Assembly: GCA_902796595.1 (NCBI GenBank)
Contig: CADBPM010000058.1
Span: 1 to 51,648, forward strand
DNA length: 51,648 nt
Direction: 5' to 3'
From: an uncultured Lachnospiraceae bacterium
Lineage (GTDB): Bacteria > Bacillota > Clostridia > Lachnospirales > Lachnospiraceae
In this document: one piece after another, positions 8,973 through 17,803 of the stretch
Numbering within the stretch: the stretch's first letter is position 1
Layout of the letters: every line of letters starts with the position of its first letter
Program-made: the position numbers and the translations under genes
The notes under the pieces: model-generated
Database searches by the model: none
Told to the model about the DNA's origin: nothing
Seen by the model: the letters and a program-made list of their open reading frames with translations, nothing else

Positions 8973-9607
8973 GACTTGATATTAAGCAGTTCTTCAAAAG
9001 AAGCTATGGAGTCATAGCAGCTTTCAGGATTTCCAAAACCGTATGAGGCATAGATAAACCTCACGCCTGCCTCCTTGCTTGCCACCCTGTCGCCTTCCGT
9101 ATCACCTACATAGACAGGGTTCTTCCAGCCATTTCGCTTGGCTGTAAGCTTTATATTATAAGCCTTTCCTTCTCCGGTATCACCGAAACATTCTTTATCC
9201 TTTACATAAGGAGCAAGGCCTGTCTTTTCAAGGAAAAGCTCTATATATCCGGACTGGCAATTGCTTACTATGGCAACAGGAACTCTTCTGCTCAACTCTT
9301 TTATGGTTTCCACAACAAGCGGATAAGTTATGTGACATGGATCTTTTATTAAAGCTTCATGTTCCTTCTTAGTACAGGCATCCATAAAGTCAGTTCTCTT
9401 CCTAAGGGACTCGTTGGGAAGAAGAGCTTCCGCTATCTTATCCATGGTTCTGCCGAACAGCCCTTTCAAGGTGTCCGGCAGAATCTCTATATCTATATCA
9501 TTTTCTATTGCCGCCTGCTGCCATGCCCTTGCCACTATAGGGGTAGAATCCCAAAGAGTTCCATCCACATCAAGGATAACAGCATCCGCATTGATCTCTT
9601 TTTTCAT
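8969..9607 (-). CDS. HAD-superfamily phosphatase, phosphoglycolate-phosphatase-like
   Basis: The 212-residue protein shows HAD motif I (ILDVDGTLWDS, nucleophile Asp), motif II (VAIVSNC), and motif IV (VYVGDTEGD), with an alpha-helical cap between motifs I and II as in the Gph/PGMB group. The substrate is not evident. It begins five bases after typA ends, with a weak ribosome site, so it is probably translated from the typA transcript. Its stop codon overlaps the pheST promoter. Confidence 0.85.
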   Translation of the reverse strand: MKKEINADAVILDVDGTLWDSTPIVARAWQQAAIENDIDIEILPDTLKGLFGRTMDKIAEALLPNESLRKRTDFMDACTKKEHEALIKDPCHITYPLVVETIKELSRRVPVAIVSNCQSGYIELFLEKTGLAPYVKDKECFGDTGEGKAYNIKLTAKRNGWKNPVYVGDTEGDRVASKEAGVRFIYASYGFGNPESCYDSIASFEELLNIKS

Positions 9608-9612
9608 AATGA

Positions 9613-11445
9613 TCAGTTTCTTCTGTTTGCTCTCTTACGCATAAGAGGATCAAGGATCTTCTTTCTGATCCTTAAAGTCTTAGGAGTGATCTCAAGGTAC
9701 TCATCTGTCTCAATGAAATCAATAGCCTGTTCAAGTGAAAGAAGCCTTGGCGGAACAAGCTTAAGTGCCTCATCAGAAGATGATGTACGAGTATTTGTAA
9801 GGTGCTTTGTCTTGCAGACATTTACCTCTACATCTTCACTCTTACCGCTCTGTCCGATAACCATACCGCTGTAAACCTTCTCACCAGGTCCGATGAAAAG
9901 AGTCCCACGTTCCTGAGCATTGAAAAGACCATAAGTTACCGCTACGCCTGTCTCAAATGCAATAAGTGAGCCCTGTGAACGGTAAGCGATATCTCCCTTA
10001 TATGGTGCATATCCATCAAATATTGTATTGATAGTACCTGTACCCTTGGTATCTGTAAGAAATTCCCCTCTATAACCGATAAGTCCTCTTGAAGGGATGG
10101 AGAATTCAAGTCTTGTATTGCCGCCCTTTGTGGAGGACATATTGCGAAGTTCTCCCTTGCGGGCAGAAAGCTTGCTTATTACGGCACCTGAAAATTCTTC
10201 TGGAACATCTACCTGAGCGATTTCCATAGGTTCAAGTGTATGACCCTTGTCATCTTCTTTATAAAGAACTTCCGGCTTACTTACAGCGAATTCATAGCCT
10301 TCACGACGCATGTTCTCTATAAGAACTGAAAGATGAAGCTCGCCTCTTCCTGATACCTTTAATGTATCGGAATTTGGAGTATCCTCAACACGAAGGCTGA
10401 CATCTGTATTAAGCTCCTTGTAAAGCCTGTCACGAATATGACGTGAGGTAACAAACTTACCCTCGGTACCTGCAAATGGACTGTCGTTTACAAGGAAATT
10501 CATTGCAAGTGTAGGCTCTGATATCTTCTGGAAAGGAATCGCATCAGGATGGTCTATTGCGCAGAGTGTATCGCCGATATGAATTCCTGTGATACCTGAA
10601 ACCGCAACGATAGCTCCTACTGTCGCAGACTCAACCTCTACTTTGTTAAGTCCGTCGAATTCATAGAGCTTTGTAACTCTGACACGAAGATTTTTTTCTG
10701 TATCATGATGATTTACTATAAGTACATCTTCATTTACATGGATCGAACCGTTGCTTACCTTACCAATACCGATACGACCTACATATTCATTGTAATCTAT
10801 GGTTGAAATGAGCGCCTGCAAAGGAGCTTCAGGGTCTCCTTCCGGTGCAGGGATATGATCTATTATAGCGTTGAAAAGCGGCTTCATATCTGTTCCCGGA
10901 ACATCCGGATCATCTGTAGCATAGCCTTCTCTTGCAGAAGCAAATACAAATGGAGAATCGAGCTGATCATCATTTGCATCAAGATCCATGAAAAGTTCAA
11001 GAACATCATCTACAACATCTGCAGGTCTTGCACCTGGACGGTCTATTTTATTTATACAGCAGACTACTGGAAGGTTTAATGCAAGTGCCTTGCTGAGAAC
11101 GAATCTTGTCTGAGGCATAGGACCTTCGAATGCATCTACTACAAGTACAACACCATCTACCATCTTAAGTACACGCTCTACCTCGCCGCCGAAGTCTGCA
11201 TGTCCCGGGGTATCGATGATATTTATCTTTACTCCGTCATAAGAAATAGCTGTATTCTTGGAAAGGATAGTGATACCACGTTCCTTTTCAATATCATTAC
11301 TGTCCATTACACGATCTTCTACTTCCTGGTTAGCACGGAACACACCGCTCTGACGAAGAAGAGCATCGACAAGTGTAGTCTTGCCGTGATCTACATGGGC
11401 TATAATGGCTACGTTACGAACATCTTCTCTTTTAATGACTGCCAT
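9613..11445 (-). CDS. typA: Translational GTPase TypA/BipA
   Basis: Ribosome-associated GTPase of the EF-G family, involved in 50S assembly and stress adaptation. G1 is [12 protein letters not shown]3 is [15 protein letters not shown]4 is [10 protein letters not shown]; domain II, the EF-G-like domains and the TypA-specific C-terminus ([13 protein letters not shown]) follow in 610 residues, the usual length. The ATG at 11445 has AGAGGTGG just before it and gives the canonical N-terminus; an eight-codon upstream extension is rejected. It has its own promoter and leads into the HAD phosphatase gene. Confidence 0.96.
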   Translation of the reverse strand: MAVIKREDVRNVAIIAHVDHGKTTLVDALLRQSGVFRANQEVEDRVMDSNDIEKERGITILSKNTAISYDGVKINIIDTPGHADFGGEVERVLKMVDGVVLVVDAFEGPMPQTRFVLSKALALNLPVVCCINKIDRPGARPADVVDDVLELFMDLDANDDQLDSPFVFASAREGYATDDPDVPGTDMKPLFNAIIDHIPAPEGDPEAPLQALISTIDYNEYVGRIGIGKVSNGSIHVNEDVLIVNHHDTEKNLRVRVTKLYEFDGLNKVEVESATVGAIVAVSGITGIHIGDTLCAIDHPDAIPFQKISEPTLAMNFLVNDSPFAGTEGKFVTSRHIRDRLYKELNTDVSLRVEDTPNSDTLKVSGRGELHLSVLIENMRREGYEFAVSKPEVLYKEDDKGHTLEPMEIAQVDVPEEFSGAVISKLSARKGELRNMSSTKGGNTRLEFSIPSRGLIGYRGEFLTDTKGTGTINTIFDGYAPYKGDIAYRSQGSLIAFETGVAVTYGLFNAQERGTLFIGPGEKVYSGMVIGQSGKSEDVEVNVCKTKHLTNTRTSSSDEALKLVPPRLLSLEQAIDFIETDEYLEITPKTLRIRKKILDPLMRKRANRRN

Positions 11446-11539
11446 GATCCACCTCTTATTGAAAATCACCTGTCAGACACAGTATAACTGTTCTGGCTAT
11501 TGCTGCATCCAGGCTTTATTTTTACACAGTAACTCTTTA

Positions 11540-11567
11540 ATAATACCACATCATTTTTATTAGTCAA
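11540..11567 (-). promoter_or_regulatory. Probable typA promoter
   Basis: TTGACT (11567-11562) and TATTAT (11545-11540) are separated by 16 bases, between the terminator of the upstream signalling genes and the typA start. The leader would be about 90 bases. Confidence 0.7.
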
Positions 11568-11603
11568 TGGTAATTTTTTAACTTGATGATAAATAGTCCA
11601 TAA

Positions 11604-11638
11604 AAAAAGCCTTCTGTTTCTTTTACAGAAGGCTTTTA
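11604..11638 (-). terminator. Intrinsic terminator after the signalling gene pair
   Basis: A perfect 13-bp stem AAAAGCCTTCTGT/ACAGAAGGCTTTT (11605-11617, 11625-11637) is followed on the minus strand by a run of T. It separates the FIST/methyl-accepting pair from typA. Confidence 0.92.
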
Positions 11639-11651
11639 ATCAACTCACACT

Positions 11652-12617
11652 TTACTGATTATTTCTTACTATCTTATCTACAAGAGGATCGATCTGCTCA
11701 ACAACATTTGTCATGTCTTCAAGAGTAGTATCCTTGTTGGAAATCTTTGCTCTGATATCTTCGATGTTATCTGCAACAGCCTCAAACATCTGAGTTGAGC
11801 CCTGAAGATTGCTGTTTACTTCATCTACTTTGTTGTAGCAGTTATTGATAACATCATCCATTCTGTGGCTATGTGTCTCAACTTCATCTGCAACAGCCTT
11901 TATTGAGCCTATAACTTCCTGTGTAGATGCGATATTATCATGGGATTCATCTATAGCTTTTCTTGTCTGACTGATAGAATCAACAAGGCTCTGATTGTTC
12001 TGATTGAGTTCAGTCATGCTCTCGCCGATACTTCCTACCAGTTTCTTTATTTCCTGAGAAAGCTCATTTACTTCGGTTGCAACAACTGCAAATCCACGAC
12101 CTGCCTCACCGGCTCTGGCTGCCTCTATAGAAGCATTAAGGGCAAGGAGATTTGTCTGACCTGCAATACCATTTATCTGGTTTACTTTTTCCTGAATATC
12201 TTCAAAGCTCTTCTGGAACTTATCGAACACTTCCTGAACTGCATCGATCGTATTCTTTACAGAATCCGAACTTGCATCAACCTTTTCCATGCCTTCATGA
12301 GAATTATCTGCAGTTGTTATAAGCTTTTCAATGATAGTGCCAAAGGAATCGTTGATATCCTTTACATTGTCAAACTCACCCTTTAAGCCTTCTACAGAAT
12401 CAAGAACTGATGTATACTTGTCCTGTACAACATCAAAAGATCTGCTTATCTGGCTGACACCATCTACAGTTTCCTTCTCGGCACTTATAAGCTTGTTCTT
12501 CTGGCTATTTACTGCACGACTTATTTCCTTAAGAGGTTCAAGTTCTCTTCTAAGATCAACTTTTTTTACTTCTTCCTGTTCGGTCTGTACATCAGTCTTT
12601 CTGCTAAAAAATCCCAT
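11652..12617 (-). CDS. Soluble methyl-accepting chemotaxis-type signalling protein
   Basis: The 321-residue protein is almost entirely helical coiled coil. It contains the conserved MCP hairpin tip [19 protein letters not shown] and [14 protein letters not shown] that docks CheA and CheW. There is no membrane segment and no recognisable sensor domain; the first 30 residues are short and charged. It should therefore be cytoplasmic and take its input from a partner. The gene lies 31 bases after the FIST gene, the likely partner. The ATG at 12617, with GGAGG eight bases before it, is preferred over one five codons upstream. Confidence 0.9.
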   Translation of the reverse strand: MGFFSRKTDVQTEQEEVKKVDLRRELEPLKEISRAVNSQKNKLISAEKETVDGVSQISRSFDVVQDKYTSVLDSVEGLKGEFDNVKDINDSFGTIIEKLITTADNSHEGMEKVDASSDSVKNTIDAVQEVFDKFQKSFEDIQEKVNQINGIAGQTNLLALNASIEAARAGEAGRGFAVVATEVNELSQEIKKLVGSIGESMTELNQNNQSLVDSISQTRKAIDESHDNIASTQEVIGSIKAVADEVETHSHRMDDVINNCYNKVDEVNSNLQGSTQMFEAVADNIEDIRAKISNKDTTLEDMTNVVEQIDPLVDKIVRNNQ

Positions 12618-12648
12618 AATACAATCCTCCATATAGCTTTAAAAGTTT

Positions 12649-13740
12649 TTACTCAAATACAGCTGCAACCATAGTCTGATTTACATGCTGAGACTTGTAT
12701 TGCTCGCCACCGCCTGTATAGCCTAAATAAGGTCCTAAAGCATTTAAGTCCTGAAGGTAGGTATGCGTATATCCTTCGTTGTTAAAAAGCCCAAGTCTGT
12801 ATATACAATTAACCGTAAAGATGAAGCTTATTTTTTTATTTTCACGCCTCATCCTTTCATTCGTATCTTTCCTTATCTGCTTATAGTCATCTAACTCAAG
12901 GATGCCAACCGTATCATTCATGTTGACCTGCTTATAGCATACAAGTGAATTATTTCTGCCAATATCGTACTGTGAAGCAATATAAACATCATCACCGACA
13001 ATCCTGCCTAATGGATTCTTAAGTACATTGCCCGTTATCTGTCCGACAGGTATGTTAAGGTCTTCACTGTACTGTGTTGCTGCAGGAACCCCATCCATTT
13101 CAACCAACTCTTTTGTTGCGCGGTTTACCTTTGTAGCAACGTGCTTCCTGCCGCCATCAACAAGCTTATAAATGTTTTCTGTGTATGTTCTGATCTTTCC
13201 TGTATTGTTCTTGATAAGAGCATAGGCACAGGCATTGGCATAAAGTTTGCCGTTCACTGCCACCTTTGTATCGCCCTTTGCCTTTGCATCAAACACCGAA
13301 CCGCCGACAATAGGCACTTTGCCACCGAGAGACACATTCATGGTTGAAACCATTTTCTCTTCACTATTGGTAACAAACTCAAGACAAACAGTATCATCCT
13401 TGCCCGGATGAAGAGAATTAGCCTTATCTCTCAGACTCACTTCGTCATAAATAGGACATGTTTCTGCATCTTTGATGACCCCATTCAAAACAGTTATCCC
13501 GTCACACAGTGCCGCAACCACCAGAACATCATCTGCGGTCTGATTGCCAAATAGCGCTGTACCGGTCGTGCCTATAGATGGAACATGAGGAAAGACCTTC
13601 TGTATCTCCTCTGCCACTTCGGCAAGCCTTCCTGTAGGAGCGTTGTAAATAAAGAGCTTCGGCTCCTTAACATTTCCAATGGTTTCTTCTACTGCAGCTC
13701 TGATATCACTTTTACTGCTTGAACGGACGCACGCATTCAT
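12649..13740 (-). CDS. FIST-domain sensor protein
   Basis: The 363-residue protein matches the FIST family, whose N- and C-terminal domains are predicted to bind small molecules, possibly amino acids. Typical segments are VPSIGTTGTALFG and LGGKVPIVGGSVFD in the N-terminal half, a FIST_C-like LNIPVGQITGNVLKNPLG stretch, and the C-terminal FNNEGYTHTYLQDLNALGPYLGYTGGGE. It lacks a signal peptide and membrane segments. GGAGG precedes the ATG. With the following soluble MCP it forms a two-gene unit, suggesting a cytoplasmic receptor whose sensor and signalling parts are separate polypeptides; that coupling is inference. Confidence 0.85.
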   Translation of the reverse strand: MNACVRSSSKSDIRAAVEETIGNVKEPKLFIYNAPTGRLAEVAEEIQKVFPHVPSIGTTGTALFGNQTADDVLVVAALCDGITVLNGVIKDAETCPIYDEVSLRDKANSLHPGKDDTVCLEFVTNSEEKMVSTMNVSLGGKVPIVGGSVFDAKAKGDTKVAVNGKLYANACAYALIKNNTGKIRTYTENIYKLVDGGRKHVATKVNRATKELVEMDGVPAATQYSEDLNIPVGQITGNVLKNPLGRIVGDDVYIASQYDIGRNNSLVCYKQVNMNDTVGILELDDYKQIRKDTNERMRRENKKISFIFTVNCIYRLGLFNNEGYTHTYLQDLNALGPYLGYTGGGEQYKSQHVNQTMVAAVFE

Positions 13741-13785
13741 AGACTGCCTCCTGTCACTATATCATTTTCAAGTTCATCAAAAGAT

Positions 13786-13814
13786 ATTTTAAGTCTTTTT
13801 ATGCAATTTGGCAA
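13786..13814 (-). promoter_or_regulatory. Probable promoter of the FIST-MCP operon
   Basis: TTGCCA (13814-13809) and TAAAAT (13791-13786) are 17 bases apart, giving a leader of about 40 bases. It looks like a housekeeping rather than a flagellar sigma-D promoter. Confidence 0.6.
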
Positions 13815-13857
13815 GCTGTTTTTTACGATAGTGAAGTTTTTTAATGTTTTTTTGTTT

Positions 13858-14703
13858 TTATAAAGCATACATCATAAGTGCTGCCGCTATGCCTGCATTT
13901 AAACTTTCGACTTTTCCATGCATCGGTATCTTTACTAAAGTATCACAGATACCCGCAAGTTCATCCGATACACCTCTTGCCTCGTTTCCTATCACCACCG
14001 CAGACCTATCGAAATATGTGATCTCGTTGAAATATTTCTCGCCCTTAAGATGAGTGACATACAGCTTCACCGATAACTTCTTCAGACTTTCTGACGTTTC
14101 AACAATATTCTCCACATATTCAAATGGCACCCTGAAAATAGAACCCATTGTACTTCTTACAGTCTTCGGATTATAGATGTCAACGCAGCCCTTACTCATG
14201 ACAACTCCGGTCATACCTGCTGCCTCTGCAGTTCTCATCATGGTTCCAAGGTTGCCGGGATCTGCAACATCATCAAGTATAAGAAGTTTTATTCGTCCAT
14301 TCTTATCGTAGGCATCCTGCAGAAAAGCTTTATCAAAAACCCTGTTTTCAGCCATTTTAACAAGCGCCATAACTCCCTGCGGGTGTACTGTATCTGAAAG
14401 TGAATTAAATACCCCGTCTGAAAAGACGAGTGCCTTTCCGCACTTTGCCGCATCGCTTATGTGCTGCCCCTTTTCGCTTATAAGGCGGGCTTCAGGACCG
14501 TCTGAAGTTTTCCCCGAAAGGCATTTATCGTAAAAGGATTCTGATAATATCAAGGTTTCGGCTTTTCCAAGCATAAGCGCCTCGTCGCACATTTTAACCC
14601 CTTCTGCAACGAAGAGCCCCTGCTTTTTTCTTGCCGATGCCTTTTCAAGGAGCTTTTTTGTATTTTTAACAGATTGATTGTCACGACTTGTTATTATATC
14701 CAT
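13858..14703 (-). CDS. SpoU/TrmH-family RNA 2'-O-methyltransferase
   Basis: SAM-dependent ribose methyltransferase with a trefoil-knot SPOUT domain. The N-terminus ITSRDNQSVKN is a substrate-binding domain start typical of the TrmH/RlmB group; the SPOUT motifs are LILDDVADPGNLGTMMRTAEA, VVIGNEARGVS and IPMHGKVESLNAGIAAA. The precise RNA target is not determinable; 23S rRNA is likely. The ATG at 14703 gives the family N-terminus but lacks a good ribosome site; an in-frame ATG at 14724, inside a dispersed repeat, has GGTGGG before it and may be the real start (adding MPVVRHK). Confidence 0.9.
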   Translation of the reverse strand: MDIITSRDNQSVKNTKKLLEKASARKKQGLFVAEGVKMCDEALMLGKAETLILSESFYDKCLSGKTSDGPEARLISEKGQHISDAAKCGKALVFSDGVFNSLSDTVHPQGVMALVKMAENRVFDKAFLQDAYDKNGRIKLLILDDVADPGNLGTMMRTAEAAGMTGVVMSKGCVDIYNPKTVRSTMGSIFRVPFEYVENIVETSESLKKLSVKLYVTHLKGEKYFNEITYFDRSAVVIGNEARGVSDELAGICDTLVKIPMHGKVESLNAGIAAALMMYAL

Positions 14704-14762
14704 TTTATGTCTTACCACAGGCATGGTATCCCACCGGTGCCGTACCTGCCGCAGCACCGGTG
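14703..14762 (-). repeat. Dispersed element of about 60 bp, copy B
   Basis: On the minus strand this starts with a hairpin whose 9-bp arms CACCGGTGC/GCACCGGTG flank a GC-rich loop, followed by GGTGGG, an ATG (14724) and codons for MPVVRHK in frame with the methyltransferase. It aligns at roughly 80% with 4402-4460. It occupies most of the gap between rho and the methyltransferase gene. Confidence 0.75.
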
Positions 14763-14782
14763 TAAGTTTTATCTTTCAGAAA

Positions 14783-16459
14783 TTATCTTTCATCTGATGA
14801 ATAGTAATTTTTCTTTGTATCGTAATTTCTTGTCATAGGACGTTTTATGTTGCCTTCGCTGTCAATATTATCCATTATATACTTTATCGTTGCCTGATTA
14901 TTGTCAGTCATCTTGAATATCTTGACAATATTTGAAAGCTGTTCATCCCCATTTTTACCTGAAAGCGCTCTCTTGATAACTGCATTGGCTGACGCCTCTT
15001 CCTTATCAAAGAGAAGATCATCTCTTCTTGTACCACTCTTTGCAAGGTCGATAGCAGGGTAAATTCTCTTCTGAGCCATTTCTCTGTCAAGTACAAGTTC
15101 CATGTTGCCTGTACCCTTGAATTCCTCAAATACCATATCGTCAAGTCTGCTTCCTGTGTCTACAAGAGCAGTTGCAAGAATGGTAAGACTTCCGCCTTCA
15201 CGCATATTTCTTGCAGCACCGAAGAACTTCTTAGGCATAAGAAGAGCTGCAGGATCGAGACCACCTGAAAGAGTACGACCACTTGGCTGAACAGTAAGGT
15301 TGTAGGCTCTTGCAAGTCTTGTTATGGAATCAAGAAGAATCATTACGTCCATCTTATGCTCGACAAGTCTTCTCGCACGCTCGATAACCATTTCAGAAAC
15401 CCTCTTATGGTTCTCAGGTGATTCATCGAATGTGGAATAAATTATTTCAACATTGTCTCCTGTGATCGAATCCTTCATATCTGTAACTTCTTCCGGCCTT
15501 TCATCGATAAGAAGGATAATGATATGCATTTCAGGATTGTTCTGCTGAACTGCCCTTGCAATCTGCTTTAAGAGTGTTGTCTTACCTGCCTTAGGCTGAG
15601 AAACGATCATACCACGCTGACCTTTTCCTATAGGTGAAAGAAGGTCTACCATTCTGGTTGAAACGATATGCTTGTCAGTTTCAAGTCTTATCCTGTGGTT
15701 AGGGAATATCGGTGTAAGTGTTTCAAAACGCTTTCTTCTCTGAGTTGAACTGAGTGGAAATCCATTTACAGTATCAATGTAGAGAAGAGCTGAGAATTTT
15801 TCTGTTCCTGTCTTCTGTCTTGTGTTTCCCCTTATCATATCGCCGGATCTTAGCTGATATCTTCTTATCTGAACAGGAGAAACATATACATCTTCTTCGC
15901 CAGGCAGGAAATTATCGCATCTTATAAAACCAAAACCTTCCGGCATGATCTCAAGAATACCCTGCTTTGATTCTCCCGAATCAAGAACCTTTACTATTTC
16001 TCTGTCAACTGTACCGTCTACAGACTGGACACTTGACTGCATCTGCATTATCTCTGACTGGCTGAGTGACTCTATATCTGTAACTTCCTCATCATTTCTG
16101 TATGATGTATTATAAGTTCTGCTCTCAGGCTGATTATAAGAAGTAACCTCTTCTTTAACATCTTGGCTCTGGTAAGTTGTTGTTCTTCTTGGCTGATAGG
16201 TTCTGTGTACTGCCTGCTGTGACTGATATCTCGACTGTCTGTATGGATTTCTTGGAGCAGCCTGTGAAGTATTATTTTCTAAAACAGTTCTTGCAGCTGT
16301 TCTTTCATTTGTTCTTGCCGGCTGTGCGCCTTCTGCACTCTTATCGGCTTCGTGGATCTTTTCAATAAGGTCTGATTTCTTGTAAGTTGTTACGCTCTTT
16401 ATTCCAAGGCTCTTAGCTATTTCTCTGAGTTCAATTATTGACTTTTCTGAATATTCCAT
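14783..16459 (-). CDS. rho: Transcription termination factor Rho
   Basis: Hexameric RNA-dependent ATPase that ends transcription. Order: SAP-like Rho_N (about 5-35), a long low-complexity linker rich in Gln, Asn, Arg, Ser, Thr and Tyr (about 40-125), an RNA-binding cold-shock domain (about 165-240, [20 protein letters not shown]), then the ATPase with Walker [12 protein letters not shown], Walker [18 protein letters not shown] and the R-loop region. The 558 residues exceed the ~420 of E. coli because of the linker. An AAAGGA site precedes the ATG. The promoter region is shared, back to back, with the DUF4364 gene. Confidence 0.96.
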   Translation of the reverse strand: MEYSEKSIIELREIAKSLGIKSVTTYKKSDLIEKIHEADKSAEGAQPARTNERTAARTVLENNTSQAAPRNPYRQSRYQSQQAVHRTYQPRRTTTYQSQDVKEEVTSYNQPESRTYNTSYRNDEEVTDIESLSQSEIMQMQSSVQSVDGTVDREIVKVLDSGESKQGILEIMPEGFGFIRCDNFLPGEEDVYVSPVQIRRYQLRSGDMIRGNTRQKTGTEKFSALLYIDTVNGFPLSSTQRRKRFETLTPIFPNHRIRLETDKHIVSTRMVDLLSPIGKGQRGMIVSQPKAGKTTLLKQIARAVQQNNPEMHIIILLIDERPEEVTDMKDSITGDNVEIIYSTFDESPENHKRVSEMVIERARRLVEHKMDVMILLDSITRLARAYNLTVQPSGRTLSGGLDPAALLMPKKFFGAARNMREGGSLTILATALVDTGSRLDDMVFEEFKGTGNMELVLDREMAQKRIYPAIDLAKSGTRRDDLLFDKEEASANAVIKRALSGKNGDEQLSNIVKIFKMTDNNQATIKYIMDNIDSEGNIKRPMTRNYDTKKNYYSSDER

Positions 16460-16522
16460 ATTTTTTCCTTTCGTTTACGATATATGTATGTTTACTTGAC
16501 TTTTTTTACTCTAAACGTAATA

Positions 16523-16562
16523 ATTATAGTAAACGACAAATAAATTTACCGTTTACTATAAT
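16523..16562. promoter_or_regulatory. Symmetric divergent promoter/operator between rho and the DUF4364 gene
   Basis: A perfect 13-bp inverted repeat, ATTATAGTAAACG (16523-16535) and CGTTTACTATAAT (16550-16562), has a 14-base spacer. Each arm carries a consensus TATAAT pointing outward: 16557-16562 towards the DUF4364 gene and 16528-16523 towards rho. The -35 matches are weak on both sides (CGACAA at 16534-16539 for the plus direction). A further CGTTTAC lies near 16471, close to the rho start. The arrangement suits both divergent promoters and a dimer-binding operator. Confidence 0.75.
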
Positions 16563-16691
16563 GCCGCCGGCGGATGCGACCGGCTGAATATGGAAATCAG
16601 CCGCTTTGCGACATTCAGCCGGCGCAAAGTGAATGACCTTAGGCAAAGCCTGATGTCGTTCACCATAAAAAAGTTTCAAAGGAGGCAATCA
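16563..16691 (+). promoter_or_regulatory. Structured 5' leader of the DUF4364 gene
   Basis: This GC-rich stretch has overlapping inverted repeats: CCGCCGGCGG (16564-16573), CCGGCTGAAT/ATTCAGCCGG (16580-16589, 16613-16622), CTTTGCG/CGCAAAG (16604-16610, 16623-16629), and an outer imperfect GTGAATGAC/GTCGTTCAC (16629-16637, 16655-16663) enclosing AGGC/GCCT. The second and third share space and cannot both form fully. No known riboswitch class is recognised. The ribosome site AAAGGAGG lies just downstream. Confidence 0.6.
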
Positions 16692-17228
16692 ATGAGCAGC
16701 GAAGCATTAACCTTATATAAAATGATGGTTCTTTATATGTTAAGTCTGGTGGAACATCCGCTCACAAATGCCCAGATATCCGACTTTATGCTTAGCAAAG
16801 ACTACACTGATTATTTTACCCTGCAGACTGTCTTTTCAGAATTGACTGATACAGACCTTATAAAATGCGATAAGATCCGCAATGCTTCCTACTATCGCAT
16901 AACCGATATGGGAGTCAAAACATTGAAGCTGTTTAACGACAACCTTTCATCCACTATAAAGGAAGATATATCAAGTTACCTTAAGGAGCATGCTCACGAA
17001 TTAAAAAAACAGGTATCTGTACTTTCAGATTACAGTATAAACAACAAGGGAGATCATTCTGTAAATCTTAAGCTTATCGATTTTGACGGAAGCATCCTCC
17101 TTGACCTTTCTCTTGCTGTTCCATCAGAGGAACGTGCAATTGAGATCTGCAATGAGTGGAACAAAAAAAGCGATTCCATTTATTCCTACCTGATGAACAA
17201 TATTATCCTTAAGCCTCGTAAGAAGTGA
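16692..17228 (+). CDS. DUF4364 winged-helix protein
   Basis: The 178-residue product matches DUF4364, a Clostridia family with an N-terminal PadR-like winged helix (about 1-80; NAQISDFMLSKDYTDYFTLQ and SYYRITDMGVKTL) and a C-terminal alpha/beta domain (LIDFDGSILLDLSLAVPSEE). A DNA-binding regulatory role is likely but undemonstrated. The ATG follows AAAGGAGG; an in-frame extension of 34 codons upstream runs through the hairpin leader and is rejected. It is divergent from rho, and its last 20 bases overlap the end of convergent engB. Confidence 0.88.
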   Translation: MSSEALTLYKMMVLYMLSLVEHPLTNAQISDFMLSKDYTDYFTLQTVFSELTDTDLIKCDKIRNASYYRITDMGVKTLKLFNDNLSSTIKEDISSYLKEHAHELKKQVSVLSDYSINNKGDHSVNLKLIDFDGSILLDLSLAVPSEERAIEICNEWNKKSDSIYSYLMNNIILKPRKK

Positions 17229-17790
17229 TTTTATCCCATAATTCATTTACACCTGCCTTTGTCTCCGACGAGAACGGTATAAGCAGTTCGTCGTCTATGT
17301 CAAAGGCAGTTTTTATCATGTTCATCTGCTTTGCCATCTGACTTCTTTTCAACTTATCTATCTTTGTCGCAATGATAACAGGCTCAAAGCCATTATTCTT
17401 TATCCATGAATGCATCATCTTGTCATCATCACTTGGCTCATGTCTGCAATCAGCTAAAAGAAATACCTGCTTCAAGGTTTTTGAACTGTGAAGGTATCTT
17501 TCAACCATCTTTCCCCATTCAGCTTTTACCTCAACAGCGGCTCTTGTATAGCCGTAACCGGGAAGATCGACAAGGTATAATTCCTTATTTACGTTGTAAT
17601 AATTTATCGTCTGGGTTTTACCGGGCTTGCCGGATACTCTTGCCAGTTTCTTCCTGTTTAACATTGCATTTATAAGTGAAGATTTTCCTACATTACTTCT
17701 TCCGGCAAAGGCGAATTCAGGAAGAGTATTGACAGGCACCTTGCTTGTAACTCCAATAACGGTTTCTAAATCTGCGTTTTTTATTATCAT
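17209..17790 (-). CDS. engB: Ribosome biogenesis GTP-binding protein EngB/YsxC
   Basis: Essential GTPase for 50S maturation. G1 is AGRSNVGKSSLIN, G3 is DLPGYG, G4 is ATKID; 193 residues is the usual length. An AGGTGG site precedes the ATG. dusB ends 13 bases upstream, so the gene is likely the last of the gltX-to-engB run. Its 3' end overlaps that of the DUF4364 gene tail to tail, with no terminator visible between them. Confidence 0.96.
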   Translation of the reverse strand: MIIKNADLETVIGVTSKVPVNTLPEFAFAGRSNVGKSSLINAMLNRKKLARVSGKPGKTQTINYYNVNKELYLVDLPGYGYTRAAVEVKAEWGKMVERYLHSSKTLKQVFLLADCRHEPSDDDKMMHSWIKNNGFEPVIIATKIDKLKRSQMAKQMNMIKTAFDIDDELLIPFSSETKAGVNELWDKITSYEA

Positions 17791-17803
17791 TTATCCACCT
17801 GCT

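Noticed and set aside
16590..16691. Extension of the DUF4364 protein by 34 codons
   Set aside because: Passes through the hairpin leader; the downstream ATG has AAAGGAGG and gives the family N-terminus.
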